32,138 bases of DNA, taken from the NCBI GenBank assembly GCA_009936775.1, contig JAACDW010000128.1, forward strand, positions 1 to 32,138, given 5' to 3'. The notes under the pieces were generated by a model. The model was given only the letters and a program-made list of their open reading frames with translations, ran no database searches and was not told the origin of the DNA. This document shows, in pieces, positions 8,632 through 17,232 of this stretch. Position numbers and translations under genes: made by a program. Source of the DNA: Pseudomonadota bacterium (GTDB taxonomy: Bacteria > Pseudomonadota > Gammaproteobacteria > Pseudomonadales > Azotimanducaceae). Each line of letters opens with the position of its first letter. The first letter of the stretch is position 1.

Positions 8632-9543
8632 CTAGCGAAACTGGCCACCAACTTGAGTAATGAATTTCTCCATCAGGTCTTGTTTCACCTGATCCGCGCC
8701 AATCAGTGTGCCCAGCGTAAAGTCTGGGATGATCAATTCTTTTACCCCGGCCTCTTGCAGTGCCGCTACCACGTCGACCACCTCGCTGACATTGCCAATA
8801 ATGGTGGGCATGGCAATGTCTGCTGCGCGCATGCGCTGCAGGTACTTTTCGTTGTCGCTAAGAAACAGCAGGGCTACTGCCGAGCGCTCAATTTCCTTTG
8901 GGTCTCGGCCAATGTCTTCGCAGTGCTGATCTAGTACCGCCATCTTTTGCTGGAGAATGGCTACATCGCCCCAGACGTTCCACTCGTCTGCGTATTGAGC
9001 GGTAATGCGTAGGGTGCGTTTTTCACCGCCGCCGCCAATCATTAGCGGCAGTTTGGCCTGCTTCGGCTTTGGTTCCAGCGGCGCTCTTTGCATTTGGTAG
9101 TGGTTGCCTTGGAAATCAAAATAATCGTTGCCAAACAGCCCCTTAAGTACTTGGCATGCTTCCTCCAGTCGGTCCAGCCGCGAGCCAGTGGTGCCGTAAT
9201 CCAGCCCATAGGCTTCGTGTTCGTTTTGCTGCCAGCCCGCGCCAAGGCCCAGTACGACGCGGCCGTCGGATAGGTTGTCGAGGGTGGCGACCATGTTCGC
9301 CAGCAGTGCTGGATGGCGGTACGTGTTGCCTGCGACCAAGGTGCCCAGACGCACTCGGGGTACATCGCGGGCCAAGGCGGCTAGGGTAATCCAGCTCTCG
9401 TGCACAGGTATGAGCTCGTCTTCGTCGGGCAAGAAGTGGTCGGCCAGCCAAATACCATGCCAACCCGTTGCCTCGGCATGTTGGGCAAGGGTTTTGGTTG
9501 CTTCATAGTCGCTGCGTGGGTTTGGCCAAAATCCGAATCTCAT
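8632..9543 (-). CDS. LLM-class (luciferase-like) flavin/F420-dependent oxidoreductase
   Basis: The 303-residue product is a bacterial-luciferase-fold TIM barrel. The start MRFGFWPNP, the segment GIWLADHF (about 30-37), the RVRLGTLVAG strand followed by RHPALLANMVATLD, and GLGAGWQQNEHEAYG are hallmarks of the TIGR-type 'LLM class F420-dependent' group. Proteins of this kind use F420 or FMN for hydride transfer or monooxygenation; the cofactor cannot be decided from sequence by eye. It lies 52 bases downstream of the broken exporter subunit and 68 upstream of an SDR, as part of the same minus-strand run. Confidence 0.87.
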   Translation of the reverse strand: MRFGFWPNPRSDYEATKTLAQHAEATGWHGIWLADHFLPDEDELIPVHESWITLAALARDVPRVRLGTLVAGNTYRHPALLANMVATLDNLSDGRVVLGLGAGWQQNEHEAYGLDYGTTGSRLDRLEEACQVLKGLFGNDYFDFQGNHYQMQRAPLEPKPKQAKLPLMIGGGGEKRTLRITAQYADEWNVWGDVAILQQKMAVLDQHCEDIGRDPKEIERSAVALLFLSDNEKYLQRMRAADIAMPTIIGNVSEVVDVVAALQEAGVKELIIPDFTLGTLIGADQVKQDLMEKFITQVGGQFR

Positions 9544-9595
9544 AGGATGTCTCTGCTGTTGTCAGGGTTGTTGCGTGGTTTTTCTGTGATGCATG

Positions 9596-11125
9596 TTAGC
9601 GGCTACCAGATTGCAGGGTGACATAGTGTCGGTAGCGCCCGTCGGACTGGGCCATCAGTTCTTCATGGGAACCGGTTTCCATAATTTCACCGTCCTCAAG
9701 AAAATAAATACGATCGTCATGGGATATGGTCGACAGCCGATGGGCGATGATTACCACCAGCTTGTGCTGCGCTGCTGCGTGCAAGGCGTCAATCAGATAG
9801 GACTCGGTTTCTGGGTCTAGCGCTGAGGTTGGTTCATCTAGAATCAATATGCGCGATTCCTTGAGTAAGCCCCGGGCGATGGCGATACGCTGTTTTTGAC
9901 CTACAGATAGTTTGCTGGTGACAGTGCCCAGATTGGTTTGGTAACCCTCGGGCAGTGCCGAGATAAAGTCGTGTGCGCCCGCGGTTTTGGCTACGGCTTC
10001 TACTTGGGCCTGCGACGCGGCTGCATTGCCGTAGCGAATATTATCCGCAATGGAGTCTGAAAACAGTTGGGTCTCTTGAAACACGTAGGCAATTTGCTGA
10101 CGCAGGCTTGGCATGGAAATGTTTTGCGTATCCACGTCGTCAATGGACACCGTGCCTGTGCTGGCCTGCAAATAACCGGGTATGAGGTAGGCTAAACTGG
10201 TTTTGCCCGCGCCAGTGGGGCCAACTAGCGCAATGATTTCGCCGATGTTGGCCTGCAGGTTAATGTTCTTTAGCGCCTGCCGCCCATCGGGATAGGTCAA
10301 CGCCACGCTATCCATCCGCACACCGTGCTGGATCGTAGGAATGTGTATGCCTTGCTGAAACGTCTCGGTAGGTATATCCAGCAGATTAAAGACCCGCGCC
10401 AAGCCTGCGATAAAAACCTGCAGTTCGGTATAGAGAAAGCCGAAGGAGAAAAATACCGCGCTCAGCACGAAGAAGTAATAGAGCAATACGAAGTAGTCAC
10501 CAGCAGTAAAGGTGCCGTCGATCACGTAGCCTGCAATTACCAGAAAGAAAATGATCTGACCGGTTAAGAAGGCTATTGAACCGGCGTGTCCGAACAGCAG
10601 CTTTACGAGTGTCTCGGCTCGAAAGCGGCGAAACGATTCGTCACTTGCGGCGGCAAACCGCTCGCTTTCACGCTTGTTGCCGCCAAGGCTTTGTACCGCC
10701 AACACATTGGCCATGCCTTCCTCTATGTTGCTAGTGGTCTGTGAACCGGAAAGGCGGCTGGCTTGACTGCGGCGACGCGCCAGGCGCGTAAAGGGGATGA
10801 CGAAAAGGAAGGTCAGCGGGCCAACTAAAATGCCCACCACGATCACTTCAGGCGCGCTGCCGAAGCTTTCGAACATGATGTAGATGGTCAGCACGATCAT
10901 CAGCATGCCGCCATACAGTCCGATGGCCAGCGCTTCATAAATGCCAGTGGCGCTGGTGGTGTCGTAAATCACGCGATAAACGCTGTCGCCAATACGGCGC
11001 TCATCCAAGGTGGTCATAGGCAGCGCCTTAATATGCTCGGCCAATTCAGAGCGCAGCAGATGGTTCAGCGACTGGGATAGGCGTAGATGGATATTGAATT
11101 CCAAAATACCCAGCAGACCGCCCAT
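9596..11125 (-). CDS. ABC exporter subunit B, C-terminal fragment after in-frame stop
   Basis: This 509-residue open frame holds most of a fused membrane-ATPase exporter half: the ICL1 motif RIGDSVYR (44-51), four further membrane helices, then an ATPase with Walker A GPTGAGKTS (302-310), signature LSVGQKQR (406-413), Walker B ILILDEPTSALD and switch AHRLS. It is in the same frame as the N-terminal fragment at 11189-11632; the two are separated only by a TAG at 11189-11191 plus 21 codons. No good ribosome binding site precedes the ATG at 11125, so independent translation is doubtful. The intact paralogue is at 26058-28037. The gene is either a recent pseudogene, a sequencing or assembly error, or a stop that is read through. 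Confidence 0.8.
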   Translation of the reverse strand: MGGLLGILEFNIHLRLSQSLNHLLRSELAEHIKALPMTTLDERRIGDSVYRVIYDTTSATGIYEALAIGLYGGMLMIVLTIYIMFESFGSAPEVIVVGILVGPLTFLFVIPFTRLARRRSQASRLSGSQTTSNIEEGMANVLAVQSLGGNKRESERFAAASDESFRRFRAETLVKLLFGHAGSIAFLTGQIIFFLVIAGYVIDGTFTAGDYFVLLYYFFVLSAVFFSFGFLYTELQVFIAGLARVFNLLDIPTETFQQGIHIPTIQHGVRMDSVALTYPDGRQALKNINLQANIGEIIALVGPTGAGKTSLAYLIPGYLQASTGTVSIDDVDTQNISMPSLRQQIAYVFQETQLFSDSIADNIRYGNAAASQAQVEAVAKTAGAHDFISALPEGYQTNLGTVTSKLSVGQKQRIAIARGLLKESRILILDEPTSALDPETESYLIDALHAAAQHKLVVIIAHRLSTISHDDRIYFLEDGEIMETGSHEELMAQSDGRYRHYVTLQSGSR

Positions 11126-11188
11126 GGCGCTGCCGGCGCTGTTCGCCGCATTTTCGGTTTGGGTCGCGGTGTCGTGGACTTGTGCCAG

Positions 11189-11632
11189 CTATGCCGAGGC
11201 TGCCCCTAGGGATCCGGCAGCGGCACCAGTGTAGCGCCCGGTGGCATTTCTACCGGTGCCCCGGTTTGGGGTCATGCCGAGAAAAATCACCATCACGATG
11301 CCAGCCATGAGCATGTAGAACATAATCTCTTGTGAGGTTTTGGCTGATAAAAACAGCATGATGCCGGCCATATAGTCAGGAAAACCTGCGCCGTCTGCGG
11401 CAATGGGCTCACCAAGAATTACATGATCGACAACAATTTTTAGCGGCCAAGGCAGCAGCAGAATGCGAAAGGTATGCTCCAAGGTCATCAGGCTCAGCTT
11501 AGCGGCGATGCGCGCTTTGAAAAAACTGAGGTAGGCCATCAGGCGCCTGAATACCTGCATGGTTTGGCTGAAGGAAATTTCCTGCTCTTGCTCGGATTGG
11601 TTTTCCGCTGCTGTGTGCATTTGTGAATTCAT
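11189..11632 (-). CDS. ABC exporter subunit B, N-terminal fragment ending at TAG
   Basis: The 147 residues contain the cytoplasmic N-terminus, the first transmembrane helix (around ILLLPWPLKIVV), the outer loop VDHVILGEPI and the second helix (MLMAGIVMVIFLGM), matching the N-terminus of the paralogue at 26058-28037 (LTIAVDQVILQQPI, LFLLLLVGFGM). It then enters a Gly/Ala/Thr-rich linker and stops at TAG. Reading past this stop continues in frame into the C-terminal fragment, for a total of about 678 residues, close to the 659 of the paralogue. The ATG overlaps the stop of the upstream exporter gene by four bases, so it is the second gene of a coupled pair. Confidence 0.8.
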   Translation of the reverse strand: MNSQMHTAAENQSEQEQEISFSQTMQVFRRLMAYLSFFKARIAAKLSLMTLEHTFRILLLPWPLKIVVDHVILGEPIAADGAGFPDYMAGIMLFLSAKTSQEIMFYMLMAGIVMVIFLGMTPNRGTGRNATGRYTGAAAGSLGAASA

Positions 11633-14160
11633 CCCCGTGCTGGCTCGCTGGAAATGCGCTTGGCCAGCTGGGCCTCGGTCTCGACAAAGCGACGGTAGCG
11701 ACCTCCCTGCAGCTGCATTAGTTCATCGTGAGAGCCTTGCTCGATCAGTTGGCCCTCGTCGATATAAAGAATGTTGTCCGCCTGCGCAATGGTGGAAATG
11801 CGGTGGGTTATCAAAAATACCACCCGCTGTTCTGCCCAGTCAGCAAGCCGCTGCAACACCCGGTGCTCGGTGGCCGCATCCAGAGCAGCAGTGGGTTCGT
11901 CTAAAACGAGAATTGGCGCGCCCTTTACCAGGGCTCGGGCAATGGATAGGCGCTGGCGTTGGCCCGTGGACAGCTTGCCGCCGCGGTCACTGAGTATGGT
12001 ATCCAAACCGTCGGGCAAGCCCGCAACATATTCCTCCACGCAGGCCACCTCTACGGCCTTAAGTACCTGCTCGTCGCTGGCGTCAGGCACCACATAGCGG
12101 ATGTTGTCACGCAATGAAATGCCAAACAGCACGTTCTCCTGCAGTGCGACAGAGACATTGGCACGCAGGGCATCAAGGTCGATATCGCGTAGATCTACGC
12201 CATCAATGGATACGCTGCCAGTGTCTGGATCGAAGAGTCGCGACAGCAAACTCATGAGGCTGCTTTTACCCGAGCCAGTGGGCCCGACGATGGCGGTGAC
12301 GGTGCCCGGTGTCACTGTAAAGTTGACATCGCGTAACACCGGGCGTTCGGGTTCGTAAGCGAAGCTCACCCTGTCGAAGCGAATCTCTTGCTGCAAAGGC
12401 GGCATCGGCTTGGCGTCGGTGCGGGTTTGTACATCGGGTTCGATATCAAGCATGTCGAACACTCGGTGCAGGCCCATTGCCATGTCTTGGGCACGGGTCC
12501 AGCGCTCGACTAAGTCGCGGATGGAAACACTGGCGGCCCCCAAATATTCTTGGGCCGACTGATAGGCAGACAAGTTCCAGCGCAGGAAGCTCAAACCGAC
12601 TAAGCCAACCAGCACGCTGGCATAGGTTTCGCGCTCGCCGAAGGCCCATATGGCAGTCAGGTATTGGCCATAAAGCAGCGCGCCTGCGGCGATGGTAAAG
12701 GTGATGATGCCGATAATCGCCATTAGTGTGCGCACTCGGTAGGCGGCGTTAAAGGCGCGCAGCGAATCTTGCTCGAAGCGCGCCTGTTCTCGCGCCTCGG
12801 CACCAAAAGCCTTAATTAAGCGGGTGCTGGCAAACGTTTCCTGTACCCGGGAGGTAAAGTCCGAATTGGCCTGCCGGCTAGCTAAGGAATTGCTGCGCAT
12901 GCGTGGGGAAAACCAGCGCCCCCAAGCCAGCGCCCCAAGCACAATGGCCAGCGCCATCAGTCCAAGAATCGGATCAAGGGCAAAGAGGAAGACAATGCCA
13001 GTGAAATAGGTGATGAGAATTTGCAGTGCTTGGGTAATTTCACCAACCACGGCGGTGACTTGGGCGCTGTCTTGATACAGTCGGTAGACCGAATCGCCAA
13101 CCCGATGATTGCTGTGATAGCGCAGTGATAGCCGATGCCAGCGCTCCAGCAAGGCGACGCGCAGGTCCTGATTTACCCGCTGCATAATGTAAATATAGTA
13201 GTAAGGTAGCGCGAGGCTGAGGGGTAGCTGGGCGATCCAGCCGACGAACAAGAATACCGCATAGAGCCATTTCAGATCGTGCCGTTCGGCATCAGACAGC
13301 GGCGCCAGGTCAACATTGGCGTTGGCATTCGCAGAGCCCTCGGCCGCTGCAGTGCTGCCCTGTTCCAAAGTGTTCGAGGCGGCTCCAGCCAACTCTGGTT
13401 GGGAGACAAGGTCGGCGATAAAGGGTGTCAGTGGTTTGGCCTGCAAAATAGATTGACTGACCACATCCACCGAGAACAGTGAGATCAGCAGCAGTAACAG
13501 GGTAGAAACCCAAACACCGACAAAGTAGTAAATCAGGTGGCTGCCAAGGCGGATACGCAGTCGCAGCTTGCCCGCATCTATGCGGTACTGAAGCAACCAG
13601 ATACCCGCGCTTACCAAGCACATGACAGCGATAAAGATGTTGGCGGTTACGCCATCGACGGCAAAAACCGCAAACAAAAAGGCACAGGCGCCGAGCACAA
13701 CCAGGGCCGTAGAAAACCCCACATAGAGACTTTGCCTGACGTAGAGCAGGCTCCAGGACAGCCCGGCCATGCAGGCGGTTACGACCAACAGAAAGTCGTA
13801 AACCCAACTCGTGTTAAGCGGCAGCACGCCTAATAGCGGCCCTAGCGCTGCGGTCAGGGTGGCCAGCGGCGGTATGTGCTTAAAGCTCCAGTCCTTCTCT
13901 GTTGCCGTTGGGGTGGCTGCGCTGCCGTCACTTGCTGCGAAGTCACGAGCCTCGCTTTGGGGGAGTTCTGGGCTGTCTTCGCCAAGGCGAACTTCGCGCC
14001 AGTAGCCGACAATGTAGGGACGAATAAAGGGCCAAGTGCGGGCAAAAATCATGGCCACCGCTAAGAACCCTTGAGCCTGTTCCGGCTCGCTGTTGTGCTC
14101 GTCTAGTGCGGGGCCTCGGCCCAGAAAGGGTAAGGCATTTGCTCGCTTTGAATTACTCAT
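11629..14160 (-). CDS. ABC exporter subunit A (fused TMD-NBD) with extra four-helix insert
   Basis: An 843-residue exporter half, about 180 longer than its paralogue at 24074-26065. An elbow-like RTWPFIRPY (41-49) is followed by an insert containing four hydrophobic helices (about 97-190) before the standard first helix (208-230). A low-complexity Ala/Asn/Ser loop (about 255-292) lies between helices one and two. The conserved RVGDSVYRLYQDSA ICL1 is at 353-366. The ATPase has Walker A GPTGSGKSS (626-634), signature LSTGQRQR (730-737), Walker B ILVLDEPTAALD (750-761) and switch His786. It likely pairs with the overlapping downstream subunit as a heterodimer. AGGAG precedes the ATG. The cargo is unknown. 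Confidence 0.9.
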   Translation of the reverse strand: MSNSKRANALPFLGRGPALDEHNSEPEQAQGFLAVAMIFARTWPFIRPYIVGYWREVRLGEDSPELPQSEARDFAASDGSAATPTATEKDWSFKHIPPLATLTAALGPLLGVLPLNTSWVYDFLLVVTACMAGLSWSLLYVRQSLYVGFSTALVVLGACAFLFAVFAVDGVTANIFIAVMCLVSAGIWLLQYRIDAGKLRLRIRLGSHLIYYFVGVWVSTLLLLLISLFSVDVVSQSILQAKPLTPFIADLVSQPELAGAASNTLEQGSTAAAEGSANANANVDLAPLSDAERHDLKWLYAVFLFVGWIAQLPLSLALPYYYIYIMQRVNQDLRVALLERWHRLSLRYHSNHRVGDSVYRLYQDSAQVTAVVGEITQALQILITYFTGIVFLFALDPILGLMALAIVLGALAWGRWFSPRMRSNSLASRQANSDFTSRVQETFASTRLIKAFGAEAREQARFEQDSLRAFNAAYRVRTLMAIIGIITFTIAAGALLYGQYLTAIWAFGERETYASVLVGLVGLSFLRWNLSAYQSAQEYLGAASVSIRDLVERWTRAQDMAMGLHRVFDMLDIEPDVQTRTDAKPMPPLQQEIRFDRVSFAYEPERPVLRDVNFTVTPGTVTAIVGPTGSGKSSLMSLLSRLFDPDTGSVSIDGVDLRDIDLDALRANVSVALQENVLFGISLRDNIRYVVPDASDEQVLKAVEVACVEEYVAGLPDGLDTILSDRGGKLSTGQRQRLSIARALVKGAPILVLDEPTAALDAATEHRVLQRLADWAEQRVVFLITHRISTIAQADNILYIDEGQLIEQGSHDELMQLQGGRYRRFVETEAQLAKRISSEPARG

Positions 14161-14368
14161 GATCGCCCTTTCTCCTAGGCTACGCAGACTAGTGAGCGCT
14201 ACTACGCCGGGTCAACGCCGGGACTTTCCACTTCCCCCATAAATTTTTATTTTACAGCCTGTGGAGGTGCAATTGTTGAGACAAAATTGGGGGAAATCTG
14301 TGCCCATGGCATTGCGTTTGCTCAAGCACTTTCCCTAGGCTGATGCAAAGCATTGTAAGGGAGGAGAA
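14161..14368. promoter_or_regulatory. Divergent intergenic control region
   Basis: This 208-base region separates the divergent exporter (-) and ARH-family (+) genes and is one of two places where outward promoters are expected. It holds an 11-base-spaced direct repeat of ACGCCGGG (14204-14211 and 14215-14222), an imperfect inverted repeat CAATT...AATTG (14270-14289), an A/T-rich block at 14240-14254, and CCTAGGCT twice (near 14174 and 14335), once close to each gene. A weak TTGCGT (14312) with TAGGCT (14336) and an 18-base spacer could be a plus-strand promoter. AGGGAGGAG at 14358-14366 is a strong ribosome binding site for the gene at 14369. Confidence 0.4.
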
Positions 14369-16384
14369 ATGGTCGCAATAACTGCTGACTACGCAGAGCG
14401 CGTATATGCCGGGGTTCTAGGCAAGGTCATTGGTGTTTATCTTGGTCGGCCCTTCGAGGGTTGGTCCTATGAGAGAATTCAAGAGCAGTTGGGGGACATT
14501 GAATATTATGTTCACGACAAGCTCGATGTGCCGCTGATTGTTACCGACGACGATATTGCAGGCACCTTTACGTTTATTCGTGCGCTGGAAGACCACGCCA
14601 CTAATCGCAACATCACGGCCAAAGAAATCGGCCAGAGCTGGCTTAATTACCTGATTAAAGAACGCAGCGTTCTGTGGTGGGGTGGCATGGGTAACTCCAC
14701 CGAGCATACCGCCTACCTGCGCTTGGCCAGCGGTATTGATGCCCCCATGAGCGGTTCCATGGAAATGAATGGACAGGTGGTAGCAGAGCAAATTGGCGCC
14801 CAAATTTTTATCGACGGTTGGGCCATGGTCGCGCCCGGCGATCCCGATCAGGCAGTAAAATTTGCCGAGGCTGCGGCTCGGGTGAGCCACGATGGCGAGG
14901 CGGTGTATGGTGCCATGGTGCTCACTGCCATGGAGTCTATGGCCTTTGTTGAGAAAGACATTCAAAAGCTCATTGATATTGGGTTGAGTTACATCCCGGC
15001 AGATTCCGTGATTGCGACCATGATTGCCGATCTGCGCGCTTGGTATGCGCAGGAAAAAGACTGGCGCGTCACCCGTGAAATGCTTGCGGCCACCTACGGA
15101 TACGATAAGTACGGTGGCAACTGCCACATGGTGCCGAACCACGGTTTGATCATTCATTCACTCTTGCACGGCGAAGGCGACTTCTCCGAAACCCTGAAAA
15201 TCGTCAACACCTGTGGTTGGGATACTGACTGCAACTCCGGCAACGTCGGCTGTCTGATGGGTATTTTGGTTGGCGTGGAAGGCATCGATGCAAGCCGCGA
15301 GCGCGGTATCGACTGGCGTGGTCCTGTGGCAGATCGTTTGTACAGCCCAACCGCAGATGGCGATCGCTGCATTAGCGACTGCGTGCGCGAGGCTTCGCAT
15401 ATTATCAACATGGGACACACCCTCGCTGGCGAGGATGCCTTTGCGCCGAACAATGGCGCCCAATTCCACTTTAGCTGTGCAGGCTCGGTGCAGGGGTTTC
15501 AGGTGTTGGCCGGAGAGGGCGAGCTGAGCAATCCACGGGGCGGGTCCCTACACATAAGCGGCAAGGCCGGGGCGCGTATTGGCACGCCGGTGTTTGCGCC
15601 TTCGAAAGAGGTTGCCGACTATTTTGAAAAAGCACACTACAAGCTGATGGCTTCGCCGCGAATTTTTCCGGGTCAGACGGTGTTCGCGCAGGTCAGTGAT
15701 CCGGCGGCGACTTTGTACCTGGGTTATTACGGTGAAGACGACGAAGCTTGCTATGTGGATCTTGACGGCTCTGGCAGCGTGGTGCCTAAGCTGCCCGGAC
15801 CAATCTTTGAAATCGGCGTGCGGCTGCAAGCGGATACCACGTTGGAGCTGGATCATATTGGCTGGTACGGCAATCCGGACACACTATTCGAGCGGCCCAA
15901 GCATAAAGGCGTCATGTGGCGCCGGGCATGGGTTGATGGCGTTGACCACCTCTTTGGTTGGTCGGAAATGTTTCGCTTGGTGCAAAACGAAGGCCTAGGT
16001 CTTATTTCCCAAGGCACCCGGGAATGGCAGGACTACAGCGTAACCGCCGACATTACACCGCACTTGGTTGCCCGCGCGGGTGTTGCCGCACGGGTGCAGG
16101 GCCTGACCCGCTTTTACGCGCTGCTGCTGACTAACGAGCAAAAAGTGCAATTGGTGCGCAGCGTGCACGAGCAAACTGTGCTGGCTGAGGCAGATTTTGC
16201 ATGGTCCTTTGGTGAGACCCTGAACCTGACTCTCACCGTAAAGGGCAATGCGTTGGTTGGTGAGATCAACGGCGTGGTAGTCCTTGAAGCAAGCGATGCC
16301 AGCCTAGATGCAGGTGCTATTGGCCTAGTGGTGGAACAAGGACGTACCGCTACCCATCAGATACAGGTCAGGCCCTGTGCTTGA
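14369..16384 (+). CDS. ADP-ribosylglycohydrolase-fold protein with C-terminal beta-sandwich-like domain
   Basis: A 671-residue two-domain protein. Residues 1 to about 340 match the ARH family: YAGVLGKVIGVYLGRP near the N-terminus, first metal-binding cluster TDDD (59-62), the WWGGMGNSTEHTAY segment (103-116) and second metal cluster GWDTDCNSGNVG (283-294). Family members bind two Mg ions and cleave glycosidic bonds at ribose; this DTDC-type subgroup may act on other glycosides. Residues from about 350 to 671 form a strand-rich region, and the last 130 (DYSVTADITPH ... GEINGVVVLEA ... GAIGLVVEQG) look like a laminin-G/DUF1080-type concanavalin fold that may bind carbohydrate. No signal peptide. 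A strong AGGGAGGAG site sets the start. An SDR gene follows. Confidence 0.85.
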   Translation: MVAITADYAERVYAGVLGKVIGVYLGRPFEGWSYERIQEQLGDIEYYVHDKLDVPLIVTDDDIAGTFTFIRALEDHATNRNITAKEIGQSWLNYLIKERSVLWWGGMGNSTEHTAYLRLASGIDAPMSGSMEMNGQVVAEQIGAQIFIDGWAMVAPGDPDQAVKFAEAAARVSHDGEAVYGAMVLTAMESMAFVEKDIQKLIDIGLSYIPADSVIATMIADLRAWYAQEKDWRVTREMLAATYGYDKYGGNCHMVPNHGLIIHSLLHGEGDFSETLKIVNTCGWDTDCNSGNVGCLMGILVGVEGIDASRERGIDWRGPVADRLYSPTADGDRCISDCVREASHIINMGHTLAGEDAFAPNNGAQFHFSCAGSVQGFQVLAGEGELSNPRGGSLHISGKAGARIGTPVFAPSKEVADYFEKAHYKLMASPRIFPGQTVFAQVSDPAATLYLGYYGEDDEACYVDLDGSGSVVPKLPGPIFEIGVRLQADTTLELDHIGWYGNPDTLFERPKHKGVMWRRAWVDGVDHLFGWSEMFRLVQNEGLGLISQGTREWQDYSVTADITPHLVARAGVAARVQGLTRFYALLLTNEQKVQLVRSVHEQTVLAEADFAWSFGETLNLTLTVKGNALVGEINGVVVLEASDASLDAGAIGLVVEQGRTATHQIQVRPCA

Positions 16385-16440
16385 TCAGCTGCGCCGCACC
16401 AAGGTGGCCACTGGCAACAACAGCGAAGGATCAGCGCGAC

Positions 16441-17232
16441 ATGATGGATAGTTTGTTTTCTATGGCCGGCAAAGTCTGCGTCGTTACTGGTGGCTCTACC
16501 GGGTTGGGCAGCTATATGGCGCAAGGATTTTTGCAGGCTGGAGCAGCACGGGTTTACATCACCGCACGATCGACCGAAACGCTCGCCGCCACTGCCACAG
16601 AGCTGTCTGCGCAGGCAACGGGTGAGTGCATTGGTATCGCCGGAGATTTAGCAACTCTTGAGGGCGTACAGGCCTTGGCCGCAACCTTGGCCGACAGAGA
16701 AACCCACATCGACGTGTTGGTGAATAATGCCGGCCTTGGTACTGGAGGGCCGTTCGCAGACCTCAGCGCTCACGACTGGGATCGCACCATGGACTTAAAC
16801 CTGCGCTCACCGTTGTTTCTAACCCAAGCCCTACTGGAGCTGCTAAAACGGCGGGCAACGGTGGCTGATCCGTCTCGGGTGATTTTTATCAGTTCTGTGG
16901 CGGCCAGTGAGATCTATGCCCATGTCATGGCTTATTCCACTAGCAAAAAAGCGGTAGAACACCTGACGCCCCAACTGGCGCTGGCTCTGGCCGACGACCA
17001 AGTAACAGTAAACGCCATAGCGCCCGGCCGCTTCTATTCGGAGATGACCCGAGGTGCTTGGCAAAACCCAGAGAAGGAGTCTTTTAAAGCCGAGCTGCAG
17101 CGTATTCCAGCCCACCGCTATGGAGACAGAGAAGACATCGCTGGCGTCGCGGTTATGTTGTGCAGCCGTGCCGGCGCCTATTTTACTGGCGAGGTGCTTA
17201 ACTTAGACGGCGGTCACCGGCTGCGTCGCTAG
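16441..17232 (+). CDS. Short-chain dehydrogenase/reductase (SDR)
   Basis: A classical SDR of 263 residues: TGGSTGLG at 16-23, NNAG at 95-98, catalytic Ser at 151-152, and Tyr165/Lys169 in AYSTSKKA. The downstream NAIAPGRFYSEMTRG and the FTGEVLNLDGG tail are typical of the gluconate 5-dehydrogenase/3-oxoacyl-ACP-reductase-like group. I chose the ATG at 16441, ten bases after GAAGGA, rather than a TTG at 16381 that overlaps the previous gene and adds a non-homologous leader. It probably forms an operon with the ARH-family gene 56 bases upstream. Its stop TAG interlocks with the stop of the convergent gene in a shared CTAG. Confidence 0.9.
   Translation: MMDSLFSMAGKVCVVTGGSTGLGSYMAQGFLQAGAARVYITARSTETLAATATELSAQATGECIGIAGDLATLEGVQALAATLADRETHIDVLVNNAGLGTGGPFADLSAHDWDRTMDLNLRSPLFLTQALLELLKRRATVADPSRVIFISSVAASEIYAHVMAYSTSKKAVEHLTPQLALALADDQVTVNAIAPGRFYSEMTRGAWQNPEKESFKAELQRIPAHRYGDREDIAGVAVMLCSRAGAYFTGEVLNLDGGHRLRR

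Noticed and set aside
14270-14289. Inverted repeat CAATT...AATTG as a definite operator
   Set aside because: Only five base pairs match before a mismatch; such short A/T-rich symmetry is expected by chance, so it is mentioned only as part of the intergenic region.
14417-15157. 246-residue antisense open frame
   Set aside because: It is opposite the ARH core with its conserved metal clusters; composition is that of a shadow frame.
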